Shown in pieces: positions 46,350-59,545 of a DNA stretch of 64,000 nt; position 1 is the first letter of the stretch; each line of letters begins with the position of its first letter. Source of the stretch: Sphagnum compactum. Its lineage: Eukaryota > Bryophyta > Sphagnopsida > Sphagnales. The stretch covers positions 20,832,001-20,896,000 of the forward strand of contig OZ234494.1 of the NCBI GenBank assembly GCA_965153455.1, in the 5' to 3' direction. The notes under the pieces are model-generated. The model saw only the letters and a program-made list of their open reading frames with translations. It had not been told where the DNA came from and made no database searches. The translations under genes and the position numbers were made by a program.

Positions 46350-47985
46350 TAAGTTTAGGTTTTAGATCATAAAGTAAAAAATAAAAATAAATGAATGAAG
46401 TAACATATTTTGATTAACTATTCTTTTTGGTATATGACAAGTTGAACCTTGATGTGCTTAATGGGGATGGATTAGATGGAACTCAAGTTGCATTAGGTTG
46501 TAAACCAGCAACATTTATTTTTTTATGTGCATCATGTTCAAGAAAATTAGAGCTTGTATTTAAATTATAAGTCATAGCTTTCTTACATAGTGGTTTAGGT
46601 TTTAAATCATATAGAGAAATAACAAAATGAGAAGGAATGAAGTAGCATATTTTGATTAGATATTTTTTTGTATATGAAAAACTGATTCTTGATGTACTTG
46701 ATGGGGATGGATTAGACAGAATTCAAATTGCATTAGGTTGAAAATTTGAGAAGTAAGAGACCATCAACAAATGTGTTTTTTTATGTGTATCATGTTTAAG
46801 AAAATTGCAACTTGTATGTAGATTAGAAGTCACAATTCTCTTACATAATGGTTTAGGTTTCAGATCATAGAGAAAAAAAACAAAATGAGGAATGAAATAA
46901 CATATTTTGATTAACTATTGTTTTTGGTATATGACAAGTTGAACCTTGATGTGCTTGATGGGGATGGATTAGATGGAACTCAAGTTGCATTAGGTTGTAA
47001 ATTTGAAAGGTAAGAGACTAGCAACAAATGTTTTTTATGTGCATCATGTTCAAGAAAATTGCAACTTGTACGTAAACTAGAAGTTACAATTTTCTTAAAT
47101 AAAGGTTTAGGTTTTGGGTCATAGAGAAAAATCAAAATGAGAAGGAATGAAGTAGCGTATTTTGATTAGATATTGTTTTTGCATATGAAAAAATGATTCT
47201 TGATGTGCTTGATGGGGATAGATAAGATGGAACTCAAGTTGTATCATGTTGCAAAGTCGAGAAGTAAGAAACTAGCAACAAATGTTTTTTTGAATGTGCA
47301 TCATGTTCAAGAAAATTGCAACTTGTATGTAGATTTGAATCAACTTACATAGTGGTTTAGGTTTTAGATCATAAAGAAATAAAATGAAAAGGAATGAAGT
47401 AGTGTATTTTGATTACATTTTTTTTTTGTATATGAAAAATTGATTCTTGATGTGCTGGATGGGGATAGATAAGATGGAACTTAAGTTGCATCATGTTGCA
47501 AAGTCGAAAAGTAAGAGACCAGCAACAAATGTTTTTTTGAATGTGCATCATGTTCAAGAAAAGTGCAACTTGTATGTAGATTTGAAGTCACAACTATCTT
47601 ACATAGTGGTTTAGGTTTTTGGTCATGGAGGGAAAAAAATGAGAAGGAATGAAGTAACATATTTGATTATATATATTTTTGTATATGAAAAATTGATTTT
47701 TGATGTGCTTGATTGGGATAGATCAAATGCAATTCAAGTTGCATCAGGTTGCATATTTGAGAGGTAAGAGACCAACAACAAATGTTTTTTTTTATGTGCA
47801 TCATATTCAAAAACATTGTAACTTGTATGTTGATTAGAATTCACAACTTTCTTACATAATGGTTTAGGTTTCAAATTGTAGAGAACAAAAAATGAAAAGT
47901 GAAATAACATATTTTGATTAACTATTGTTTTTGGTATAATGACAAATTGATTATTGATGTGTTTGATGGGGATGGATGGGCATGG
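46350..47985. repeat. Tandem array of about 250-bp units, seven copies
   Basis: Taking 'ggtttagg' as the mark, units start at about 46352, 46592, 46850, 47104, 47353, 47608 and 47861, a spacing of 240-258 bp. Each carries 'gaatgaagta', 'attttgatta', 'ttgatgtgcttgatgggga', 'caagttgcat', 'gcatcatgttcaagaaaa' and 'aacttgtatgt'. Copies differ by scattered substitutions and small indels. The array ends within a few bases of the zinc-finger fragment at 48.04 kb. No gene lies inside. Confidence 0.9.
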
Positions 47986-48039
47986 GATGGATGTTTGATG
48001 GCCATGTTCTAACTTTTCTCCCAATTTAGGGTAATGTCT

Positions 48040-48540
48040 AATTATTCGGGAAGTTTGGCGACAACGAAAGTTCCATTTCACTTTCAAGGCCAACACAATC
48101 AAAGCAAGTGTCAAGGGTTTGCTCGTGGTTCTCAGGGCCCATGGGAACCCAAACTATATCACTAGTCTCAATCCCTTCAAACACATCCAAGTTAGATACA
48201 TGGCATCTTTCACTATACTCCCCTCTCTTCTAATTATACATTGGTTATGTTTGGAGTGGTCATCACAGGTGGCTGGTGGGTTTGTGTATCTCCCGGAAAT
48301 TGGTGTAGATTGTCAACTTCGCAACAGTCTCTAATAGTGTGAGGCATGCCATCTTCCTCTATAGAAACCATGTGACCCTTACGCTTCCCCAATTTGCCTT
48401 TCACAAAAGCTTGTTTGTTTTTCATCACAATGCGTTGCCCTTTGCCCACAATTGGATATTGTTGCAAACGAAACCCCACTTTAGGACACACTTTATGTCG
48501 ATGATAATTAAGGCCAGACCTACATTGATCTCATTTTGAA
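48040..48540 (-). pseudogene. ZnF/Ulp1-family zinc-finger ORF, copy 3 (internally deleted)
   Basis: Minus strand. Starts inside the zinc knuckle (GLNYHRHKVCPK; first Cys pair missing), then QQYPIVGKGQRIV, GKRKGHM, EEDGMPHT, PPVMTTPNI, VFEG and GPENHE, and then jumps directly to LALIVLALKVKWNF. About 200 bp present in copy 1 (about 16540-16745, including the WSPLFCLL segment) are deleted. Closer in sequence to copy 1 than to copy 2. It abuts the 250-bp array on its 3' side. No start, no 3' exons. Confidence 0.75.
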
Positions 48541-48549
48541 CTCTCACTT

Positions 48550-50340
48550 GTGAGTTCATACTATTTTCATCTTGAAGCTCTAGCACACCCTCTTACCCTC
48601 GAAATGCTGTGAGTTAGGGAACATGCCCCAACTCTTTTTCTTCCATTGTTTTGTTCTAGGACCCACCTTTGGGTCTCTTGAAGAGTTTTGGGGTGCATCA
48701 TTTTCACTCGGCCTAAGTTGGATGGGAGTGCATAGTGGATTAAAACCATATTTTGTAATAATATTGACATCATGTCTCTTTGACTACAAGATCTTATGAA
48801 CTATGTATAATGGTGACCCACACATGCAGTTTTTGCCATGCAGGGAAACCCATCATTGGGTGGTACCATTAATAATTACCTCAAGGAATTCATTAAAGAA
48901 CCAAAAATGGCCAAATCATTTTCCTAAAACATTTTAAAAATGTTTTCACAACTATAATTGTTTTTTGTTCATGTTTATCTATGTTTTAACATATGGTTCA
49001 ACGTTTATTTTGGAATTTTAAAAATTGAAATTTGTCAAAATTTTGTATTCCTAATAGAAATCAATAGCTTTAACTTTGGAAATTCATGATTAAAATATAC
49101 GTATTCAATTAATTACCTAATAAAAAAAAAATTTCAAAATTACTTTAGGAAAAAAACCTCAAAAAATTGTCATGCCCGTACATGGCGACACTACACGTCA
49201 CGACAAAACCCTCAAATCATGTTTCAAATTTGTGTCCATGACCAAAAATTCAAGGACAATAATTAGCGTTACATAACATTAAGTTAAAAAGATTAAAAGA
49301 CATAATATTATTAATATTATTAAAATTTCAAAATCTATAAAACCTAATAAATGTTCTCATTAATTTTTTCTCAAAATATTAACTTAAGTGTTTCCTATGA
49401 TTTTTCAAGTTTGATGTGTCTAAGAAAATCAAGGTGTGGCATTCTTAGTGGTACAACCCATACCCTATGGTTGTAATATCTTGTCCACATAACCAATCAT
49501 GCCAACATCAAGTTATTGGAAAAACTACAAGCATGCTAACAATATGACAAAAAGTTCATTTGTTTGAAATGATTAAATATATTTGATTTGAATAAAATGA
49601 AAATTAAGTAGGTTTATTTTCCTTATAAAATATTAATTATTCATTCAAAATCAACATTATTTAGACATATAACAAATGTGATACCCATGTGGAATAGTTT
49701 GATTTGTCTAATGTGACTACAATCAATCATTTAAATATGACTATAGTAATTTTATTTTTTAGTAATTTTTTTTATCAAATTACTGAAAAATGAAATAAAT
49801 TATGAATATCATGTTGTCATTTTTTAATTTTAATTATTCAAATAAATTTAGAAATAAAAAAAATATTTTTTAAATGACATGTGAAAAAATGGACGATCAA
49901 AATTTTATTTTTATTTTTATTATTAAAAAAATAATCAACATGTGAAATTTGAACTAATTTTTAAAAATTAAAAATTAAATCCTTTTATAAAACTAGAAAT
50001 TTTAATAAATTTATGTTGCTTGAATTTTTCCCAAATAAAAATTTAAAAGTCAATGTAATTTTTTTACCATTTGGAATTTAAATTTTTATAGAATTCATTA
50101 AGATAAATAAAAAATAATTAAATAATTAAATTTAATGTAATAAATTTTTCATTTTGAAATTAAAAACGTTTTAAAAATTCAATGAAATTTATCAAACTAA
50201 AAATATATTAAATTTAATGAAAATTACATTATGTACATGTGTAATAAATTTTACTATGAAATAACCTAAGTATATAATTAAGTCATAATGTGTGTTATTC
50301 ATTTACTTATTTATTTATTTATTTGCAAGAACAATTTATA
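48550..50340. other. AT-rich gene-free stretch
   Basis: A/T-dominated, with an 'aaattt' bias. No conserved frame on either strand. Confidence 0.55.
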
Positions 50341-50344
50341 TCAC

Positions 50345-50510
50345 CATGCATAATGATGGTTGGATGGTAAAGGCCTTAGGTTGTGATTAAAAAGGTGAAG
50401 GTCAAAACCCCATTTTGGACATGTTGTGTTTGTGATGTCATTATGATGACCCATTGTAGGTTCACTAAACCCCAAAATAAATAAATAAAGGCATTAGACT
50501 CATACGTCCA
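50345..50510 (+). mobile_element. tRNA-derived SINE
   Basis: A tRNA-like head with an A-box-like 'ggatggtaaaggcctta', a B-box-like 'gaaggtcaaaacccc' at the expected distance, then 'ggacatgttgtgtttgtgat' and 'gacccattgtaggttcacta', ending in an A-rich 'aaataaataaa' tail. The order matches plant SINEs of the Au type, in which the head is followed by a conserved body of this kind. Degenerate; target duplications are not clear. Confidence 0.6.
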
Positions 50511-50514
50511 ATGC

Positions 50515-53500
50515 GATTATGGATTGATCCAAAAAAAAATAAATGTTATTATTATTGAATTATATATGCAATAATATAATATTAAATTTTTAAAAATTAA
50601 ATTAATATTGCCACATTAACTAATAGTTTAAATCATCTCAATCATTTTGGACAATCATCTTGTCAAAAACATGATCAATTTTTTTAATAAGTAATTAATT
50701 CAATTTGATTTCAAATATTTTTCTCCATTATTCATTGTGATTCAGATTTCAATCATATATACCAACATAAAAAGCTTGCTAGGTAGTAATGTGAAGCTAG
50801 ATGATAATGATATCACCATTAATACATGTTAAGTTAATTCCCAATGGGTCAACTCTATATATTTGCATTGATAAGGATGAGAAAATGACCTTGATTGCCC
50901 TTTTCATTTCTTTGAATCCAAAACCCATTTATTCCTATATAGAACAAGCATAAGATAAAATAACATAGAATTCCTCAACACAATTTCAACTAATTAGGTT
51001 GTAAGATTGAGACATTATATTTTTCTAATATGCATGTTGAAGTTCATTTTTCAATATCCCCTATCACTGTAGCTATTTATTTGGACCACGATGTAATTAA
51101 TATTATGCAAAATTCGTAATAACAAGGAACATCAATGTAACAAAAGTAATCAAAATCCATTTGAAACAACACATTAGGCTTTCATTTAAAAAATTTCAAA
51201 CCATTAAAGTTAAAAGATAAGTTATTGAATTTAGAGTGATTTATGCTTTGGGGAAATCATTTTACACAAAGAACTCTAAAGTTGACAGCATTTTGACCAA
51301 AATAATATTGGGATGGGTGAGTCCTTAACAAGAGGTAAAATATGATCTATATATGATCTATCTAAAGAATGTGGAAGGTAGTTATGGTAGGTACCACTTA
51401 TCTAAGCAGTGGTTAGCTACCTCAACAAGGAATGAGTAACATGGGTTTATTGGTGGGTATGTGGATTTTGGTGTGTGAGAAAAAAAAAATTCTATGTAAA
51501 TACAAGAATAAGATATATGTGGGTATTAGATAGAGGAATATTAAGGTGCGTTAATCTCCAATAGTCGGGAACTACTTGTGTTGAAGTGATTTTCAATACC
51601 TAATGGGCATAAGTTTCCTTGAGGTGTGAGATTTTCTACTACATTACTAAGTTTGAATTGTCTAGTGATAGTGGTTTGTTTGAGCTATTATATTTAGTGA
51701 TGTTGTAATCCAAGAGAGGTACCTTGAAACTATTATTAGGTTTTTTTATAAGAGTATGGAAATTGTTTACCAAGGGCATAATGCAACCATGTTAGCATAT
51801 ATGTTATTTGTTGCAATAAGGCTTTGTTTAGGTGACCCAACTATTATAGATTACCATTTTTTGATATTGATAATCCAATAGTTGTTTAGTTCTTATTTTC
51901 AATATGAAAAATCTTTTGCCATCCGAATCACATATTTAAACATAACGTAACCATATAATATATATGAATTGAATAGTATTTGTTTCAGTAAGTATTTTTT
52001 AAAGTATTTTCTTAAGATACATAATTATTGTAGATAATTGTTTTGTTGCATTTGCCAACAAATAATTTTATCTTCATGTTTTTAAATTTAATAATGTCTT
52101 GATTATTGGGCTATTTTATTGTGATAGATTTCAATGGGATCAATTTGGATTTTATTTTTATTTTTTTGTTGTGTTGGAAATTCTAATAGGCAACCTACCT
52201 ATTACCAATTGTATTTGTTCAAGATTTTTCACTTCGAATTTTTTATTATTAAAATTTAGTTTACATTACTATGCCTACTAGGTCCTTAAAAAAAATCATG
52301 TTTTTTTAATCCAACTTATGTTCACAAAAGGGGGAATGTTTCACCTTGGCAATATGGCCTATTAGGCACAAGAATTGAACAAACCTATTTTCATTCATGA
52401 TCAAGGTCCTTGCCAACATAATGCCAAGACATTAGAGGGTTACGTTACCAAGGCATCATCCACGAACCTAGAATGAGAAATTCTACCCAATTATAAAGTA
52501 GGCCCTACATAATATTTAGGCAAATTTCTTTCAATGTTTTTACATGTGGAACAATGTGGAAGGATGATGAAGGTGTGCATGTTACAATATCATAAGGTTA
52601 AGTTGTATGTAAAGTACTTGGAGAAAATTATTGGGCCATGCTTTTAAGCAAGGACCATATATTCACTTGGGTTTATAATATGTTAATCAATTATAGATAG
52701 TGTTTCCCTTATGGATGGAAATGGGTAATGTCTCAAGGTTGTGACAGGTCAATAAAGTTGTACTACCAAAAAAGAATCTTTGTTATCAATGTGTGCATGA
52801 AAATAAGGAAAATGAAAAGTGGTCATAAATGTTCAAGCATAAATGAATTGAAAGTATATATCTTGTTTAGAAAATTCTTTCAATTCTAATGATATATGAA
52901 TTTAAAAAGGCCTTAAAATTTTAAGAAATTTTTATACTTGATTTAATTTTGGCTATTCCAACTTAAGGTTTAAGAATAATGATTTGACTTTAGATAAAAA
53001 GAATTAATTTTGCCAAGATTAAAATAGTTATAAATGAAAAGGCATTAAGATTAAATGATGGTGCATTTTAATATGCATAAAATTATTTAAATGGAAATCT
53101 TGACCATCAAATGATTTTATACAATGAATTAATATAATTTAAAATAAAGGTAAGTGGTGAATACAAGGCTTGGGTTCTAGGTTTTTTTTTTCATTTTTTT
53201 GAAACAATGTCATTGGCATTTTCAACTTGTGCACTATAGGGATTAAATATTATGGGTTAATTGGTGGGGCTAACACTAAAAGAAATGTAACTTTTTAGAA
53301 GTTCTAACTTGACTAAAATGTTCACATTGATAAGGGGGGATGGTCATTTTGATTAAAGGTCCGAAACATGAAAAACACAAATTCTTTTTTATTGAGACAT
53401 TTGATTAAAATGATTTCCTTTACCATTCGATAGACTAAACATCTATAAAAAAGGTTAGAGATCTATCAAAATGACCAAGGCTTAATCAAATTGATTATAT

Positions 53501-54400
53501 TGATTGGCCATTCTAATTTACATTTGATCAAATTGACCATTTTGATTTGATATTTAGTCACATCAACATATTAATTTGGCAACTTAACTTAAAAGTTTAT
53601 TTGGCCTAAGATACATACCAAACCTAAATTCGTAGCTAGTAGGCCCTAGGTTAGGCATATTACATCTAGTAAGTACTTAGAAAATTTAATAAGATACTTA
53701 CATGCTACCTTTAAGCACACGTAAATATTTAAACTTAGTACATTAATTAGTTGATATTTAGTAATTGATAGTTAATACTCAATAATTTATGATTGATATT
53801 TTATATGATTTAATAGTCACCAAATAAATGTTAATTAATAACCAATAATTAATTTATCCATTAAATTGTTAAATGATTAATTATTATTATCGAATTATCA
53901 AATTTATCTAATGTTTTGGTTAATACTTGATATTAATTTATAATAACTAATATTAGTCTATATATATATATATATATATATTTCATAATTACTAATAAAT
54001 GATTATTTAAAATTAATTTGGTACTTAAGAATAATTCATTATATAATAATTGGTAATTATTATTAATATTTGGTAATTGTTAAAAAATAATCAATTATTA
54101 ATAATTGTTATTTATTTAAATTAATTAATTAATAATTGAGTTAATAACATGTAATAGCCTACTAAGCAGGAGTACCTACAAATATTTATCTAAATAGATA
54201 TTTGGTACATGGTATAACCTCTGATTTAAATGGTAATACAAAGATATTAAAGTTCATTAATGGATGTTACAATATGTACAAATTAAAAAATAAAATTCAA
54301 TCAAGTTTATTACAATATGATGACAAAAGTTTCAACTTTTGAAAAGGCTCTCTTATGATTATAGATGGAATAGTACACACTATTAACAGCTCCCGGTTCA
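50515..54400. other. AT-rich gene desert with simple repeats
   Basis: No supported gene. It includes a (TA)11 run at 53959-53980 and, at about 53730-54150, dense 'taattattaat' / 'aattaattaat' words. The 60-codon frame at 52099 is a chance frame in T-rich sequence. Confidence 0.6.
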
Positions 54401-54651
54401 ACTTCAATGCTACGTGCATAATTGTTATTACCTCATGATCATGAATCAAGCTGCTATCAGTCTCCTTGTGTCAAGGTACCTTCGATCCCAACTATGTAAA
54501 AACCAAAATTCTTGTGGTGCTTCAGGAGATCTAAGTTGCACCTGTTGGGAGACACTGTGAGGACCTACAACTTTCCCAGGGCTTGACAGTGAAAGAGAAA
54601 AGTTCCAGTTGTTGAGAGAAGTATGGCAAATCATTGACTTCATGAAATCAT

Positions 54652-57600
54652 TTAAGAGACAACATGTTGGCTGTACTCAATGTATTTCAACACTGCATTC
54701 AAAGCCTTTCCACTGTCAATCGCTTCTTTTGCTCTCTCTGCTGCAGCAATGGGATCTTCGGCGCCATTGCAGCCAAGCAAGTGGTCGGCCACAGCTGCAT
54801 TGAGAATGATCCGGTCGTATGCGGGACCCTTTTCACCTCTTAGTGCCGCCAAACCCAACTCCAAATTCTTTTTAACCTGTCACTTGTCAGACAGCAACAA
54901 TCTGGATGCTTAATTTGGAAACTATAATACAAAGGATTTGGATCCACTTAACCTTATTCCTTGCCAACACTATGATTTTTGCATCCAACAGCAATTCAAT
55001 TTTATCTCAAAATTTAACCTCCAAATGAAGGGATATGTATAGCTCACAGATCGGTCAGTTCTTGGAGTGGATGTGGGTGCAATCCCATAATCTCGTGCTT
55101 TCACTTCTAGAGCGAAGGCTTCTCGTAATAGGCCTGTAAATTGCTAAAAACATGATCACCATGAACCCATATGACATGACCCAGATATGCAGGACGTCAA
55201 TTGAGAGAAGAGCAATGGCAATCTCTGGAAGGGAAATAAAAGCCTAAAGGGAAAAGAAATGAAGCTCCAAATTGTATGGAAAGGGCTTACCATCAGGATT
55301 TCTGCATTGTTCATTGGCTATCTTCTGGGGTCGAAAGCCAGCACAATAATTCAAGGGCCTTCCTTTTACTACAGCATCTGGTGATTGCTCCTTAGTTGTG
55401 AGAGATAAAGCTCCTTCTTCTCCCTGCATAACAAGTAAGATTGTGCATCAAAGTCCTAGGACTTCATCTAAATGTGGGCACAAACAAAGGCAGAGAATGT
55501 GCTAAAGACAATGCAGATGCACAACTTTCCAAGAGAACACAAACTGGAGTGTTCATCCTCGAACAAATTCCAGCACTTACTGTAAGGTGTGGACCCTAAC
55601 ATACATGACTCTCTAGAGGAAGTGGCCATTTGGTGATTCGGAGGCAACCTTGATATCTACCTGCCAACAACTTCCATTACGTCCACTTTTTTTATGCGCA
55701 CCCATCTCTCAATGATGGATGCAGTCAGAAATGGGTGTAGCCAGATACCAGGCACCAGGAAACAAAGCTTGTAGGGTGGGCAGCAATCAGCCCTGCAAGC
55801 CAGGTGACCGACTCCTTCCTAAATTACTGCAGGTTGTTCTAGCTTAAACAGAGAATCTGGTCTGAAAATCATCAACATTCAACAAAATGCATGAGGCTCT
55901 GCTCCATGTCATGACAGAGTCAAGAACCAACTTTATGCAGCATGTTCACTTCTGCTCTACAGATTCTGAAATGACTTGATGGTTGACATGTGTTGCGAAG
56001 AGACCTTTATGACTAGGCCGGCATCTACCCCTCTTCTCCGAATGAGCATCAGTATTGGATCCTCATAACCCTCATGGTAAAAACTTGCCATCATTGCCTC
56101 TCTTCCTGTTGCCTGCACAGAACCATCATGATCTCTTATCAGCTGCCCTCAGTGGCAAATGAGGCCTGTGAGCTGTTTTCCTGAGATTTTTAGTTAAGAA
56201 GTGGCAACACTGCCCTGAAATGGCTGCTTAATTGCAATCCTCTTAAACTGAGGTGCTCATAAGCTTTAGGGACTTTACTGCTAACATGACAGGTTTCTGC
56301 AGCATATGCACTCTTCATAGTTGCAAATCTGGAGAAAACTCCCTGTAAACAAGTCAGACTTGGCCATGTCTTGTCCAGTGACAAAAAAATGAATAACACA
56401 TAAAAATGCTAAGTGATAGAACCTGATTTGTTCACCTTCTGTGATTAGTACTGGTGCCTTAATAGAACAATGTTACTTTGCCACTGAGAAAAGTTGAGGT
56501 GTACCTTGATATAATGTTGGACTTTTTCAGTGGTTGCAAAGGGTGGCCTCTTCTTGATGTGCTCTCTCAAATCCACAAGTGAGTACCTGGACAGAGACTG
56601 ACCAAGTATGAATCTAGCACCTACTTTGCAAGCATGTTGGTGTGGAATTCCAGACTTGGAAAGCACAACTGACCCTTTCAGTACTCAAAAAGTCTGCACT
56701 CTTTCATAACCCAGTGTGGAGATAAACTCCATAAAACTTTGAAGATTACATGATGTGGAAATCTTTTCAGCATACAAAGTATTCAAGGAAGTCTGGAATT
56801 GTGAATGGAAATGAATGGGAGAAGCATACAGTGATGGCCGAGCTTCTCGTTGGCTGATGTATGCAAATCCTATGTCTTGATCCTGTCACAAACCACATCA
56901 TGTAAAATTCACTTATGCCTCCTATATTGTATTTTTCATAAACTCTGCAAACTGAACCCAAATATGAGATGTCATTTGTGTTTTGTATTGTCCTCTGCAG
57001 CATCCCAATTCTTAGGTTCAAAATAAAGTTGCTGGAATGATCATCAGAACCATTTCTTGACCATTTGTAGAAAATCATGTTGAAAAGTTTGAAGGGAAAA
57101 ACCCCTTCTCTGTAGGCTGACCTCAATCAACTGGACTGCTGCTTTAGGTGAAAGAGTGGTTGCTGCTCCCATAAGCTTAAGCATTTGTTCTTCTGTCACC
57201 CCTTTCTGTCTCATCCCCAATACCCAAAAGCCAATTCAATCACAATATCCCACCACTCAGGAAATTGTACGAACAAGCAGATAAAGCACTGATGATTGTG
57301 TCTTAATTACAACAAGGGGGGATCAGGGTTTTCAATGTCTCAATTACAACACCAATATTTAGCCTTTTATCCTAAACCTTAAGTGCACAGCTTTTGACAA
57401 TGTGGAACTGCCAGAGCACAGCCAATTCAATTGTAGATGTCGGGAGGAAACAAAAGGACATAACTATATAAGCACAAAAGAAAAGGCAGCCATGTTACAT
57501 ACTTTTGGCGGCATGCAATTAACACCATGAATAAGGCAAGATTCTCCATAGCTAGCACGCACTGCTGCAACAAAAAGAGTGCTTCGAAAAAACCGTGTGT

Positions 57601-59545
57601 TGCCATCATAAGGCTCCCCATAGTGGGTCAAGGATTTCACATCAGCAACAGCCAACGGACCTGCAGGAAAACCATTGAAATGATGAACACAATTGTACAG
57701 GGAGACAAATCTGATTAAACTAAGACCTATTCTCAACCCTAAACCCTGAGCATTGATGGGTTCTATGTGATGCTCTCCTGCAGTTGAACTCAAAACTATG
57801 ATTGATGTGAAGATTGTCATGACTGGATTCATGGAAAGACAATGAATTTACTGACACAATAGACATGGAAAGAGCATGGACAGAAACTGACCTAGTTCAT
57901 TATCAAAAGCCATGCAATAAGCCTTCAACTCCCTATCCGTCTCGATATTCATACGCTGACATATCATAAATGCTGCAAGCAGAGCATCACTGACCTCCAC
58001 CAAACTGCCTTCTTCCGGTCCACGACGAGGAAGAACATCCTTCAACAACATTACAACTTCCTCAAAGCCCAAATGTTCACCAACCAGTATCTCTCTTAAT
58101 GCCCCCACCAAACGAACATCAGCATCTCTGCTCCCAACAAATGTCGGGCCAACTGGAGACAATCCCCCCATTATGGTGCCTTCAGGATCTGCCAGGAAGA
58201 GGACCTCTCTAGGGAGTTTTTCATAAAGATAGGGCCACATTTCAGTCAGTGCTTTACGCTCCCCTTCACTCCACTGTGTTTCTTGAGGGAATGCATTTGC
58301 CCTTAATGTCATAGCCCCAAAGAATGCCCCCATTTGTGCTTCAGAAACTTTCTCTTCATCAGGAAGCTCTCCTCTTACTGCATAGGAACACAATCCAAAC
58401 ACAGAATCTTATGTCTTGCTCATGTGATTGTAGTGTAGCTTCCTCACTCTTTAGGTTTAAGGGTCTCAAGCTCAGAGGTTTGTTAATGTATGAAAACCTC
58501 TAGATAGAGAAACAAAAACCATTGCGATTTGCTGCTTTACAAGCAAGCACCTAACCCTAAGGTATAGAGAGGTTGACAGAGGACAGTAGTCAGGGTCTTC
58601 TGCAATCTGAACATTATCCTTTAAGCACCCCACTCAGTCTGCAAACCTGACAACACAAACCCTACTGCAGACGCCAAAAACCATACTCTTTTGTCAGGCT
58701 CACCAAAGACATAAACCAGCAAAGTACAAAAGCTGATTTCTCAACAATAAAACTTAGGGTTTAAGGTTAAGGAGACTGAGGAGTTGCTCAAATTCTACAG
58801 GCAGATGGTGAAAGGAAAGGGGCATAGCTCAATTACCAGAGGCATGTCAGCCCTCTGGTCATCACAAATTGGTTGCTGTTTACTCAGTTGTTTCAGGTTT
58901 GAGTGCAAAAACCAAGCTAAGACATTGTCACAGTGCAATTCTCCAGAGGTTGTTGGAAGCACAATGTGCAGAAGGATCCTGCAGATTTCAGAAAAAGTGG
59001 TGATAGTGAAGAGTTTCAAGACTTGAGTTTTGAAGCATACCTGTTTTGAGTATGGCATCAAGGACTTTATAAGCTTGAGCTTCATCAAGGGGTCTGGTTT
59101 GAGTGGGTCCTGTGCACACTCGTGCCTGTGCCTCCAGTACTGTGAGGTTGGGTCCAACATCATTCTGCAAAAACTTGGTTCTCGTGCTCTTGACATGAAT
59201 TTCTCCTTGATCTAAAGTGCTCATACCCTTTTGCACAACTGCATTTGCTCGCACTTTCAACCTGTGAGGAGGATTCAGATGATCAAGTTGTTGAGAAGAG
59301 TTCAAATACGTTTCTTTTATCCTTCGTTGCCATGTACGAGAAGTTTTTGCAACGCATTTGCTGAAACATTCCTCCTTGTGATACCACCACCTTACAGAGT
59401 TGAAAGTGCTCAAAGCGCTTGAAATTTCCAAATCGACACTCTGCATCCGTGAAGATTGATCGAGTTCGACATGGAAAGCACCAGAAGACCCCAGTACTTT
59501 CGACGACGACGAGGTCAGGAATCGCGTACCCTGCAACGCGTCCAT
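54652..59545 (-). CDS. Anthranilate phosphoribosyltransferase-like protein (plant TrpD-like, At1g70570 type)
   Basis: Ten coding exons on the minus strand: 59545-59041, 58377-57892, 57660-57503, 57205-57122, 56882-56830, 56586-56505, 56112-56005, 55423-55291, 55133-55048, 54876-54652. All introns are GT-AG with matching phases, and the total is 1920 nt (639 residues). The start ATG at 59545 opens a Ser-rich, weakly acidic N-terminus of about 60 residues, a plausible plastid transit region. Residues about 150-330 hold the helical N-domain (TRPLDEAQAY, SEAQMGAFFGAMTLRANAFP); 331 onward is the glycosyltransferase-3 fold (ADVKSLTHYGEPYDGNTRFF, IKKRPPFATTEKVQ, FYHEGYEDPI, NYCAGFR, NLELGLAALRGEKG, AIDSGKAL). 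True TrpD transfers phosphoribosyl from PRPP to anthranilate in tryptophan synthesis. Here the GTGGD loop position reads GEPYD and the KHGN position LIHG, so that activity is doubtful. The acceptor of exon 4 could also be 4 nt further in, but that breaks the frame. Confidence 0.92.

Noticed and set aside
52099-52281. A 60-codon hydrophobic frame in the gene desert
   Set aside because: T-rich chance frame rich in Phe, Leu and Tyr. No conserved partner or splice context.
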